64,000 nt of DNA, taken from assembly GCF_000411255.1 (NCBI RefSeq), contig NZ_KE150412.1:1161817-1225816 (forward strand), given 5' to 3'. Of the stretch, positions 51,977 through 59,921 are shown piece after piece. The notes beneath the pieces are model-generated. The model did not search any database. It was not told the origin of the DNA and saw only the letters and a list, made by a program, of their open reading frames with translations. Numbering within the stretch: position 1 is the stretch's first letter; each line of letters starts with the position of its first letter. Source of the stretch: Paenibacillus sp. HGH0039 (GTDB lineage Bacteria; Bacillota; Bacilli; Paenibacillales; NBRC-103111). The translations under genes and the position numbers were made by a program.

Positions 51977-53338
51977 TCAGACAATCGCTTTGATCCGATT
52001 CGCGGGCGCGGACTGCTCCTCCGCGACGCGGATCAGCTTGCCTTTGGATTCGTTCACGCCGGCTTCCTGCACTTCGACCGTACATACCCGGCCGATCATC
52101 TCTTCCGGCGCCTCGAATACCATCTGCATATAGTTGTCGCTGTAGCCCATCAGCAGGCCGCTGTCTTCGGCGGCGCCTTTGTAAGCGCGCTCCGGAATGA
52201 CTTCCAGCTGTTTGCCCACATACTGCTTGGCGTACTCCAACTGCATGTTCTCCGACAAGTCGATCAACTCGTGAACGCGTGCGTTCTTGATCTCTTCGTC
52301 GATTTGATCCAGCATGCGCGCGGCGGGCGTTCCCGTCCGTTTGGAATACGGGAATACGTGCATTTCGGCGAACTTCATCTGTTCCATAAAGGCATAGCCT
52401 TCGCGGAACATTTCGTCCGTTTCGCCCGGGAAGCCGACGATGATGTCCGTCGTGATGGCCGCGCCCGGGAGCGCTTTATGGATCAGCTCGATTTTACGGC
52501 CGTATTCGGCGGTCGTATATTTGCGGCGCATCCGTGCCAGAACCTGGTCGTTGCCGGCCTGAAGCGGAATGTGCAGATGACGGCACATTTTATCGGAGGC
52601 GCCCAGCACTTCCAGTACTTCGTCCGTAATCTGGCTCGCTTCGATCGAGGAGATCCGGATCCGGTTCAAACCGTCTACCTTGTCCAGGTCCCACAGCAGG
52701 CGGGCCAGACTGTAATTCTCCATATCTTCGCCGTAGCCGCCGGTGTGAATGCCCGTCAGCACGATTTCTTTGTAGCCCGCGTCAACGAGCATGTGCGCCT
52801 GCTTGACGACGCTCTCCGGTTCCCGGCTGCGCATAAGGCCGCGCGACCACGGAATGATGCAGAAGGTGCAGAAATTGTTGCAGCCTTCCTGGATTTTCAG
52901 AAACGCGCGGGTACGGTCGGCAAAATCCGGTACGTCCAGTTCCTCGAACTGGCGCGTTTTCATGATGTTGCGCACGGCGTTGATCGGCTGGCGCTCCTGC
53001 TGGAACTGCTTCACCAGGGAAATGATTTTGTCGCGGTCCTGCGTCCCGATCACGAGATCGACGCCCGGAATCGCCATGATTTCGGCAGGCGAAGTCTGCG
53101 CGTAACAGCCCGTAACGGCCACGATGGCCTCCGGATTGCGCCGAACGGCTCGGCGGATCATCTGGCGGCTTTTCTTGTCGCCGGTATTCGTAACGGTACA
53201 CGTATTGATCACGTAAACGTCCGCCGTCTGTTCAAAATCGACCTGTTCATACCCTTCGCCTTTGAACATCTGCCAGATCGCTTCGGTGTCGTAAAAATTA
53301 ACTTTGCACCCCAAGGTGTGAAATGCCACAGTTGACAT
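51977..53338 (-). CDS. mtaB: tRNA t6A37 methylthiotransferase MtaB
   Basis: The 453-aa product has the MTTase order: an N-terminal UPF0004 domain with three cluster cysteines (TLGCKVN, INTCTVTN, GCYAQ), a radical SAM domain with CNNFCTFC, and a C-terminal TRAM domain (about 370-440). It converts t6A37 to ms2t6A37 in tRNAs reading ANN codons. The ATG at 53338 lies 4 bp after the rsmE stop, and its GGGAGG site lies within the last codons of rsmE, so the two are tightly coupled. It corresponds to B. subtilis yqeV. Confidence 0.96.
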   Translation of the reverse strand: MSTVAFHTLGCKVNFYDTEAIWQMFKGEGYEQVDFEQTADVYVINTCTVTNTGDKKSRQMIRRAVRRNPEAIVAVTGCYAQTSPAEIMAIPGVDLVIGTQDRDKIISLVKQFQQERQPINAVRNIMKTRQFEELDVPDFADRTRAFLKIQEGCNNFCTFCIIPWSRGLMRSREPESVVKQAHMLVDAGYKEIVLTGIHTGGYGEDMENYSLARLLWDLDKVDGLNRIRISSIEASQITDEVLEVLGASDKMCRHLHIPLQAGNDQVLARMRRKYTTAEYGRKIELIHKALPGAAITTDIIVGFPGETDEMFREGYAFMEQMKFAEMHVFPYSKRTGTPAARMLDQIDEEIKNARVHELIDLSENMQLEYAKQYVGKQLEVIPERAYKGAAEDSGLLMGYSDNYMQMVFEAPEEMIGRVCTVEVQEAGVNESKGKLIRVAEEQSAPANRIKAIV

Positions 53339-53342
53339 GATG

Positions 53343-54173
53343 TTATCCTCCCATCTCTCCGGATTCGTATAGGATGCACGCAAGCCCGACCATAGCGGCC
53401 GTCTCCGTGCGTAAAATTCTCCGTCCGAGCGACACGGACACGCAGCCCGCGGCCTCGGCCTCGCGGATCTCCTGCTCGGTGAATCCCCCTTCGGGGCCTA
53501 CAAGCAGCAGCAGCCTCGACGGCTTGCCTTCCGCTGCGCTGTCCGCACCGGCTCCGTCCGCCGCTTTCCGCGGAGCTCCGATTTCGTCCGTTCGGCTGTC
53601 CCGGGATCCGAAATAACGGCGGATCGCCGTTCCGATGCCGAATCCGTCTTCTTTCTCGTAACAAATCCAGGCTCCGTCGGCGGCTTCGGAAACCAGCTTC
53701 AAAAGAGCTTTCCACGAAAGCACGGACTCGATGACCGGAATCCGGTTCCGGTGCGCCTGCTCCGCCGCTTCCTTGGCTATTTTATTCCAGCGCTCGGAGC
53801 GCTTGGCTTCTTTCTTCGCATCGTACTGGACGACGGTCCGTTCGGACACGAACGGCAGAAAACGCGCGGCGCCGATTTCGGTCCCCTTCTGGATGACCGT
53901 CTCCATCTTGTCGCCCTTGGGCAGACTTTGCGCGATCCATACCTCGACGGCAGGCTCCGCGCTCATTTCCAGCGTTTCGACGATTTTCGCTTCGACGCGG
54001 TTTTTGTCGACCGCCGTAATTTCAACGATCGCTTCACGGCTGACGCCGTCGCTGCAGATGCAGCGGTCGCCCTCTTCGCCACGCATGACGCGCGCGAGAT
54101 GATGGGCATCGTCGCCTGTAATCGCGACGGAATCCGCGCCGAAATCTCCGGCTGGAATGAAATATCTTTGCAT
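53343..54173 (-). CDS. rsmE: 16S rRNA (uracil-1498-N3)-methyltransferase RsmE
   Basis: The 276-aa product has an N-terminal PUA-like domain (MQRYFIPAGD..., DAHHLARVMR) and a SPOUT methyltransferase domain with the SAM-knot motif VGPEGGFTEQEI and the final SLGRRILRTETAA. It is about 25-30 residues longer than usual because of an Ala/Asp/Gly-rich insert just before LLLLVGPEGG. The ATG at 54173 is the natural family start; an extension to 54218 is not supported. It corresponds to B. subtilis yqeU. Confidence 0.95.
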   Translation of the reverse strand: MQRYFIPAGDFGADSVAITGDDAHHLARVMRGEEGDRCICSDGVSREAIVEITAVDKNRVEAKIVETLEMSAEPAVEVWIAQSLPKGDKMETVIQKGTEIGAARFLPFVSERTVVQYDAKKEAKRSERWNKIAKEAAEQAHRNRIPVIESVLSWKALLKLVSEAADGAWICYEKEDGFGIGTAIRRYFGSRDSRTDEIGAPRKAADGAGADSAAEGKPSRLLLLVGPEGGFTEQEIREAEAAGCVSVSLGRRILRTETAAMVGLACILYESGEMGG

Positions 54174-54360
54174 TGCGGCCACTCTTTCTTTGTCGAAAAT
54201 GCTAAAAATCGCGTACATTTCATCTTACAATGTTCTCGCTTCAAAAGCTACCGCTGGCACAAATTTTCATCGATTCATCGGGCCGTCATAGGCCCGGGCA
54301 GCCTTAACGGCCTTAGGTGTATCCGGCGTATTCGGTCCGCCGGGAATGCCCGGAGTCCTT

Positions 54361-55065
54361 TTATCCGATCAGTCTGAAAAACTGGTCGATGGGCAGCCGT
54401 TCGCCGAACAGCGAGCCGATCAGATCGTTAAACGCATAAATGATATCGTACTGCAGCGAAAAAATCGGCCCCAGCGTTACCCGGTACAAAGGCGGGATAA
54501 ACGCAACCAGCAGCAGGACAAGCATTCCCCACTGCTCATATTGCCTAAGCTTTTCGCGACCGGCGTCCGGGAGCACATCTTCCAGAATCCGGTATCCGTC
54601 GAGCGGAGGAACCGGAAGCAGGTTCAAGATGAACAGCAGCACGTTCATTTTCACGAACAGGATCATAAAAATAAGCACGGCCTTCTGCACGCCCGCGGAC
54701 CAACCGTCGATTCCCGTGTAGTTCAGCAGCACATAAAACACGATAATGCCGAGGAAACCGAGAACCAGATTGCTGAAGGGCCCCGCGAAGCTGACGATGA
54801 CGCCCATGAGGCGGGGCTTCTTGAAATTGGAGCGCCGGACGGGAACGGGCTTCGCCCAGCCGAACCCGGCGATGATGAACAGCAGCGTCCCCAGCACATC
54901 GAGATGGACGCGGGGATTCAACGTCACCCGGCCCTCCTTGTAAGCGGTAGGGTCCCCGAATTTGTAAGCCGAGTAGGCGTGCGCGAACTCATGCACCGTA
55001 AAGGCGATGATGAGCACGAGCAGCGTGAACGGCAGCAGCTGTAAAATGGCGCTGAAATCCCCCAT
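54361..55065 (-). CDS. Site-2 protease family (M50) membrane metalloprotease
   Basis: The 234-aa product has about five membrane helices, the zinc motif HEFAH (residues about 25-29) and the second metal motif NLLPVPPLDG at about 150-159. It belongs to the short group of M50 proteases (YwhC-like) without a PDZ domain. Its substrate is unknown. It lies 9 bp downstream of prmA on the same strand and 187 bp upstream of rsmE. B. subtilis has no M50 gene at this place between yqeT (prmA) and yqeU (rsmE). Confidence 0.9.
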   Translation of the reverse strand: MGDFSAILQLLPFTLLVLIIAFTVHEFAHAYSAYKFGDPTAYKEGRVTLNPRVHLDVLGTLLFIIAGFGWAKPVPVRRSNFKKPRLMGVIVSFAGPFSNLVLGFLGIIVFYVLLNYTGIDGWSAGVQKAVLIFMILFVKMNVLLFILNLLPVPPLDGYRILEDVLPDAGREKLRQYEQWGMLVLLLVAFIPPLYRVTLGPIFSLQYDIIYAFNDLIGSLFGERLPIDQFFRLIG

Positions 55066-55074
55066 GCGGCCCGC

Positions 55075-56049
55075 CTACCTTTTCCGCGCGATCAGCACGA
55101 CCCACTCTCCGTCGCGGCGCACGTCCTCGACTTCGAAGCCGGCTGCGAGGAGGCCGTTTTCCACATCTTTCTGCTTGCTTAGAATAACGCCGGACACGAC
55201 ATAATAGCCGCCTGGCGCCAGCACTTTGTACACATCGTCAAGGAAGAGCAGAATAATTTCCGCCAAAATGTTCGCGACGACCACCTGAACGGGGAGTTTC
55301 ACGCCGAGATCGGCGCCGCCGCCCGCTTCGCTTTCTTTGAAAACGCCCAGGAGATCGCTCAGCTTCACGTGAATCGTATCCTCCAGGCCGTTGAGCTTGG
55401 AGTTCTCGCTTGCGCTCGAAACCGCAACCGGGTCAAGGTCGACGGCAAGGACGCGCCGGGCTCCGAGCTTGGCCGCAGCGATCGACAGGATGCCGGAACC
55501 CGTGCCCACGTCGATCACATCTTCGCCGCCCTTAATGACCTCTTCCAGGGTCTTGAGGCACAGCGACGTGGTGGCATGGGTTCCCGTTCCGAAAGCCATT
55601 CCCGGATCGAGCTCCAGAATCAATTCGCCTTCCGATGCCGTATATTCTTCCCATGTCGGTTTGATCGTTAAACGTTCCGTAATGCGGACAGGTTTAAAGT
55701 ACTGCTTCCAGGCGTTCGCCCAGTCTTCGTCGTCCACCTCGCGCAGCTCGTAAGACGGATTTCCCGTATCGATGCCGAATTCGGCCAGCCCTTCGACCGA
55801 CTGCTTGAGCGTGCTCATAATGGAATCCAGCTCGGTTCCTTCCACGAAGTACCCTTTGATAACGGCACGGCCTTCCGGAATATCGTTAAAAGGAAGCTCG
55901 TACCACTGTCCGAGCGAAGTATCCCGCTTCTTATTCAAAGTGCCGGATTCTTCGATGGAAACCCCTCCGGCTCCAAATTCGTGGAGAAAATTGGAGATCA
56001 TTTCGACGGCTTGTTCCGTCGTGTTTACCGTAATTTCATGCCAACGCAT
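55075..56049 (-). CDS. prmA: Ribosomal protein L11 methyltransferase
   Basis: The 324-aa product has the PrmA N-terminal domain and a class I methyltransferase domain with the SAM loop VIDVGTGSGILSIAA, preceded by FGTGTHATTSLCL, and a catalytic-region VVANILAEII. It trimethylates L11. The start at 56049 has an AGGGGGAA site. It corresponds to B. subtilis yqeT, which follows dnaJ directly; here a permease and two small genes intervene. Confidence 0.96.
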   Translation of the reverse strand: MRWHEITVNTTEQAVEMISNFLHEFGAGGVSIEESGTLNKKRDTSLGQWYELPFNDIPEGRAVIKGYFVEGTELDSIMSTLKQSVEGLAEFGIDTGNPSYELREVDDEDWANAWKQYFKPVRITERLTIKPTWEEYTASEGELILELDPGMAFGTGTHATTSLCLKTLEEVIKGGEDVIDVGTGSGILSIAAAKLGARRVLAVDLDPVAVSSASENSKLNGLEDTIHVKLSDLLGVFKESEAGGGADLGVKLPVQVVVANILAEIILLFLDDVYKVLAPGGYYVVSGVILSKQKDVENGLLAAGFEVEDVRRDGEWVVLIARKR

Positions 56050-56175
56050 CGCGACTTGTTCCCCCTTTCGGATTTTAGCCTTGCTTATCCGCTCACATAT
56101 CTTGTTATTGTACTATACTTTACAAGCCCGGTAAAACCGTCCGCACCGGCCGCGATACCGGCTCATGCGGAACAT

Positions 56176-56236
56176 GCAAAAAAGCTCTCACTCTCCGCTG
56201 TGAAACCCGGAGGTGAGAGCTTTTGCCGCTGCCGGT
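56176..56236. terminator. Terminator between the small gene pair and prmA
   Basis: AAAAGCTCTCAC / GTGAGAGCTTTT encloses an inner CTCCG/CGGAG pair; T-runs lie on both sides, longer (TTTTTT) in the minus-strand direction. It separates the small gene pair at 56342-56883 from prmA. Confidence 0.9.
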
Positions 56237-56341
56237 GCGTGCTTTGCCCACCGGTAAGGCGCCGGCTGATCGGCCGTGCGATTTCACCGGCCGCTGTGCG
56301 GGGCGGCGGTCGCGGCGTCCGGCCCGGTTACAGGCCGGACG

Positions 56342-56713
56342 TCAGATCTCGCCCCCGCATTCGCGGATCACACGCATCGCCTGATGATGCGTGCTCTCGT
56401 CCACCACGACCGTCAGCAGAATATCGCGGCCGGTCGGCATCCCCGACCCGCCGTCGCTCATTCCGCTGGCGGTAGGGTCCGCCGCCGCGAGAATTCCCGC
56501 GTCGGGCGAATACCACTCGGCACTCTGCGTCAAGTTGCCGAGGCTGGCGAAATCCCCGTTCAGCGGGTTCATCTGCTGCTGAACGTCTTCTCCCTGAAAG
56601 CGGTCGAACCGCGCGATCTGCATGTCGATCACCCGCAGCGCTTTCAGCTTGGCGGACGCGCCTTCGGCTTCCTCGGGGGAGCGGAAAGTCGCGAGTATGC
56701 TCTTCTCGCTCAT
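56342..56713 (-). CDS. Small protein of unknown function, possible YflT-like stress fold
   Basis: The 123-aa product is soluble and acidic. It starts SILATFRSPEEAEGASAKL, reminiscent of the general-stress YflT pattern in which a short ferredoxin-like fold begins with a strand followed by helix residues, and ends with ILLTVVVDEST...AMRVIRECGG, a second similar half. In between lies a Gly/Ser/Asp/Met-rich loop. The family call is tentative. Its start overlaps the stop of the 57-aa gene by 4 nt (ATGA), so the two are translated together. It lies between the dnaJ side and prmA. Confidence 0.7.
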   Translation of the reverse strand: MSEKSILATFRSPEEAEGASAKLKALRVIDMQIARFDRFQGEDVQQQMNPLNGDFASLGNLTQSAEWYSPDAGILAAADPTASGMSDGGSGMPTGRDILLTVVVDESTHHQAMRVIRECGGEI

Positions 56714-56883
56714 GAACCCTGCCGCTCCTGGCGGCTGTCCGCGGCATTCGCGCGCTGCAGGGCTTCCAGATCTTCCGCATCGGCTTCTTCCGAGCTGAAC
56801 TCCACATCCTCGTTTTTGCCGATCGGAATCAGCTGCGAAATCTGCTCGGAGATTTCTTCGTGTTCGTTCCGGTTTTCGCTCAT
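56710..56883 (-). CDS. 57-aa acidic protein translated together with the downstream gene
   Basis: A short frame starts with ATG at 56883, 7 nt after a strong AAGGAGG site, and stops with TGA overlapping the next gene's ATG. The product begins MSENRNEHEEISEQ and is very acidic (many Glu and Asp), with no hydrophobic segment. Strong ribosome binding site, 4-nt coupling and proper codon pattern argue that it is real. I recognise no family. A hairpin-forming sequence (GCTAA...TTAGC) lies at about 56901-56921, just upstream of the ribosome binding site. Confidence 0.75.
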   Translation of the reverse strand: MSENRNEHEEISEQISQLIPIGKNEDVEFSSEEADAEDLEALQRANAADSRQERQGS

Positions 56884-57120
56884 CGTTGTGCCTCCTTATG
56901 CAAGCTAAAAATTAGCATGCTTTACAGAAGCTTTTTTTATGCAGTCGGGAACGTCCTCCGCTATCCCTTATCGTACGTCCCGTCCCTTTCCTGTTCTGAT
57001 ACCGGTCAGACACAGGCCAGCCGACGAATCACTGGGGACACGCAATTAGGGGAGCGGCGAAGGTCACAGACAACTCGCGCGACCAACTTGATCTCTTCGA
57101 ATTCGTCCGCCGACTACCTA

Positions 57121-58464
57121 TTAACTGCCGGAATCGTCCATTTGGATTTTTTTCACATCTCTCTTCGCGACTGCGACCAGATAGATCAGATAAACGACCC
57201 CGACTGCCGTCCAGATCAATCCCAGCGTCATCGAATGGCGGTCCAGATGCGTCCAGATGTACGCCACAAATCCCGCTCCGATCAGAGGGGCGACCAAATA
57301 CCGCATATAATCGCCGAAGCTTCTCTGCTTCTTTTTGAAAATATAATGGATAATGACCGAAAGGTTCACAAACGTGAACGCAATCAGCGCCCCGAAGTTA
57401 ATAAACGAGGTAGCCGTCACGAGATCGAGCTTTAACGCGATCAACGATATACAGCCGATAAACAGGACGTTATAGACCGGCGTGCCCGTTTTGGGATGCA
57501 CATACCCGAAAAATTTCCTCGGCAGATAGCTGTCGCGCCCCATGGCGTACAAAAGCCGGGTAACGCTAGTCAGGGAAACGAGGCCCGAAGCCAGTGTCGA
57601 CGAAAGCGCCGCGGCCAGGAACACGAGCTGAAACACCTTGCCCCCGATAAACAGGGCGATTTCCGGCGAAGCCCCCTCCGGGTCTTCGAACACGGAAACG
57701 TCCGGGAACAGCGACTGGGTGAAGTAGGAAGCCGTCATAAACAGGATTCCGCCGATCATCGCGACGAGAATGATGGCCCGCGGCGTGTTCTTTTCCGGGT
57801 CCACCGTTTCTTCGGTCAGCGTCGATACCGCATCGAATCCGAGGAAGGCGAAGCAGAGGATCGAGGCGCCTACGAGCAGGGCCGGTATGGACATATCCGG
57901 GGCGTAGAAAGGCTGGGCGGTGAACACTTCTCCGACTCCTTGCCCGTTCATGAGGCCTTTTACGGCAAGTGCGGCGAACAGGACCACGACGACGATCTGG
58001 AAAAGCACGAGGAACGTGTTGACCGAAGCCGTTATTTTCACCTTCAGCAGGTTGAGCGCCGTAATAAAGAGGACGAAACCGACAATCCAGATCCAGGCCG
58101 GAATTTCCGGGAAAACCGCGGACAAATAAATGCCTGTCAGCAAAGCGTTGATCATGGGCAGGAATAAGTAATCGAGCAGCGCCGCCCAGCCGACCAGGAA
58201 GCCCGCATACGGATGAATCGTATTCCGCGCGTATGCGTAAGCGGAGCCCGCCGTCGGGTAAACTCTCACCATTTTGCCGTAGCTGGACGCGGTGAAAAGG
58301 ATCGCCAGCAAAGTCAGCGCGTAAGCGGCCGGAACGTGCCCTCCCGTTTCCTCCGACACGATCCCGTACGTATCGAACACCGCCATAGGAGCCATATAGC
58401 CAAGGCCGATGACCACGATATGCCAAAGCTTCAGCGTCCGCTGCAATTCCATGTTGGGTTTCAA
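57121..58464 (-). CDS. APC-family amino acid/polyamine permease
   Basis: The product is about 447 aa with some twelve hydrophobic helices. The N-terminus (LWHIVVIGLGYMAPMAVFDTYG) and the GFDAVSTLTEE segment after helix 6 are typical of APC-superfamily members, closest in look to putrescine importers of the PuuP group. The substrate is not certain. The start is probably TTG at 58464, 6-7 nt after AAAGGAGAA; an ATG at 58452 is the alternative. It sits between dnaJ and prmA, where B. subtilis has no gene. Confidence 0.88.
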   Translation of the reverse strand: MKPNMELQRTLKLWHIVVIGLGYMAPMAVFDTYGIVSEETGGHVPAAYALTLLAILFTASSYGKMVRVYPTAGSAYAYARNTIHPYAGFLVGWAALLDYLFLPMINALLTGIYLSAVFPEIPAWIWIVGFVLFITALNLLKVKITASVNTFLVLFQIVVVVLFAALAVKGLMNGQGVGEVFTAQPFYAPDMSIPALLVGASILCFAFLGFDAVSTLTEETVDPEKNTPRAIILVAMIGGILFMTASYFTQSLFPDVSVFEDPEGASPEIALFIGGKVFQLVFLAAALSSTLASGLVSLTSVTRLLYAMGRDSYLPRKFFGYVHPKTGTPVYNVLFIGCISLIALKLDLVTATSFINFGALIAFTFVNLSVIIHYIFKKKQRSFGDYMRYLVAPLIGAGFVAYIWTHLDRHSMTLGLIWTAVGVVYLIYLVAVAKRDVKKIQMDDSGS

Positions 58465-58498
58465 GTAAGATTCTCCTTTTGCGTTGAAAATTGCCGTT

Positions 58499-58547
58499 CG
58501 CGCTCCTGTGCCGGAGCGCCTCTGTAAGGGCACAACGAATTATTATA
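58499..58547 (-). promoter_or_regulatory. Promoter and leader hairpin of the APC permease gene
   Basis: A minus-strand -10 TATAAT lies at 58547-58542; no good -35 is seen. Between it and the ribosome binding site the leader forms a 7-bp GC stem, GCGCTCC / GGAGCGC, with a six-base loop (58500-58519). There is no T-run after it, so it may control mRNA stability or translation. Confidence 0.45.
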
Positions 58548-58596
58548 CAGGAAATTGCATGATGTTCCAGTCCGAAATTTTAACCATCGGCACAAG

Positions 58597-58628
58597 AAAA
58601 AGCACCTTTCCGCCAGGGAAAGGTGCTT
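58597..58628 (-). terminator. Terminator of the dnaK operon after dnaJ
   Basis: On the minus strand AAGCACCTTTCC / GGAAAGGTGCTT with a short loop is followed by TTTCTTG. It lies 40 bp beyond dnaJ. Confidence 0.88.
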
Positions 58629-58667
58629 GCTTCGCAGGCTTGCGCCATGCGGTTATCTATCCGGGAA

Positions 58668-59792
58668 TCAATCTCCGCGGAACGCTTTACGCATCCGGTC
58701 GAAGAAGGACTCCTCGTGCTCTTTCGTATCTTCTCCGCTTACTTTCGCGAACTCGCGGAGCAGATCCTTCTGCTCGTCGGTCATGTTTTTCGGCGTCACA
58801 ATCACGACGCGCACGTGCTGATCGCCCTGTCCGTAGCCGCGAAGCTTCGGTACGCCTTTGCCGCGCAGACGGAAATACGTTCCCGTGTCCGTGCCCGCCG
58901 GAATCTTGAGCTTCACTTTCTCCGTCAGGGTCGGCACTTCCACTTCCGCGCCGAGCGCCGCCTGAACGAAGGTCAGCGGCATATCCAGATAAATGTCGTC
59001 GTCCCTGCGCTCGAAATATTCGTGCGCCTTCACGTGGATGACGACGTACAGGTCACCCGCCGGGCCTCCGCGCGTACCGCTTTCGCCCTCTCCGCTGACG
59101 CGCAGCTGAGCGCCGTCGTCTACGCCGGCCGGGATTTTGATGTGTATCTTGCGCTGTTTCTTGACCTTGCCGGAGCCGCCGCATTCTCCGCACTTGTGAC
59201 GGATAATTTTGCCTTGGCCGTTACAGGTCGAGCAAGGACGGCGGTTCACGATACGGCCGAACGGCGTATTCTGAACCACTTCCTGCTGGCCCGAACCTTG
59301 ACAGGTGGTACAAGTCTCCGGGTGTGTGCCCGGTTTGGCGCCCGAACCCGAGCACTTGTCGCAGTTTTCCGTGCGCGGAATCTGCAGGTCAAGCTCCTTG
59401 CCGAATACCGCTTCCTTGAATTCGATTTGCAGGTTATACTGCAGATCGCTTCCGCGCTGAGGCGCGTTCGGATTGCGCCGGCCGCCGCCTCCGCCTCCGA
59501 AGAACATGTCGAAGATGTCCCCGAATCCTCCGAAATCGGCGCCGCCCATGCCTCCGCCGCCCATTCCCTGATTCGGATCGACATGCCCGAAACGGTCATA
59601 CGTCGAACGCTTCTGATCGTCGCTCAATACGTCGTACGCTTCTTTGGCCTCTTTGAACTTCGTTTCGGCATCGTCTGCCTTATTCACGTCCGGATGATAC
59701 TGGCGCGCCAGCTTCCGGTACGCTTTTTTGACATCCTCCGCGGACGCGTCCTTGCCGACGCCCAGCACTTCGTAATAGTCCCGTTTACTCAT
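58668..59792 (-). CDS. dnaJ: Chaperone protein DnaJ
   Basis: The 374-aa product is a class A Hsp40: a J domain with HPD (YHPDVN, near residues 33-35), a Gly/Phe-rich linker, four zinc CxxCxGxG repeats ([32 protein letters not shown]) and a C-terminal substrate domain. It stimulates DnaK's ATPase and delivers substrates. It follows dnaK by 129 bp, the last gene of the CIRCE-controlled operon before the terminator at 58597-58628. Confidence 0.98.
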   Translation of the reverse strand: MSKRDYYEVLGVGKDASAEDVKKAYRKLARQYHPDVNKADDAETKFKEAKEAYDVLSDDQKRSTYDRFGHVDPNQGMGGGGMGGADFGGFGDIFDMFFGGGGGGRRNPNAPQRGSDLQYNLQIEFKEAVFGKELDLQIPRTENCDKCSGSGAKPGTHPETCTTCQGSGQQEVVQNTPFGRIVNRRPCSTCNGQGKIIRHKCGECGGSGKVKKQRKIHIKIPAGVDDGAQLRVSGEGESGTRGGPAGDLYVVIHVKAHEYFERRDDDIYLDMPLTFVQAALGAEVEVPTLTEKVKLKIPAGTDTGTYFRLRGKGVPKLRGYGQGDQHVRVVIVTPKNMTDEQKDLLREFAKVSGEDTKEHEESFFDRMRKAFRGD

Positions 59793-59854
59793 CGCTCCAC
59801 CCCCGCTGCTTTAACGGCAACCTCAACCGGATGGTCATGTCGAAACATAGGGAA

Positions 59855-59883
59855 AGTCAAAGCCGTTTTCGGACGGCTTTGAC
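59855..59883 (-). terminator. Hairpin between dnaK and dnaJ, weak terminator or processing site
   Basis: GTCAAAGCCGT / ACGGCTTTGAC is a perfect 11-bp stem with a short loop. The T-run on the minus strand is poor (TTTCCC), so it more likely lowers dnaJ expression or protects the dnaK mRNA end than ends transcription fully. Confidence 0.6.
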
Positions 59884-59921
59884 TTCTCTTTGTGTCAGAC
59901 AGTTCCCGGTGTGAAATTCCC

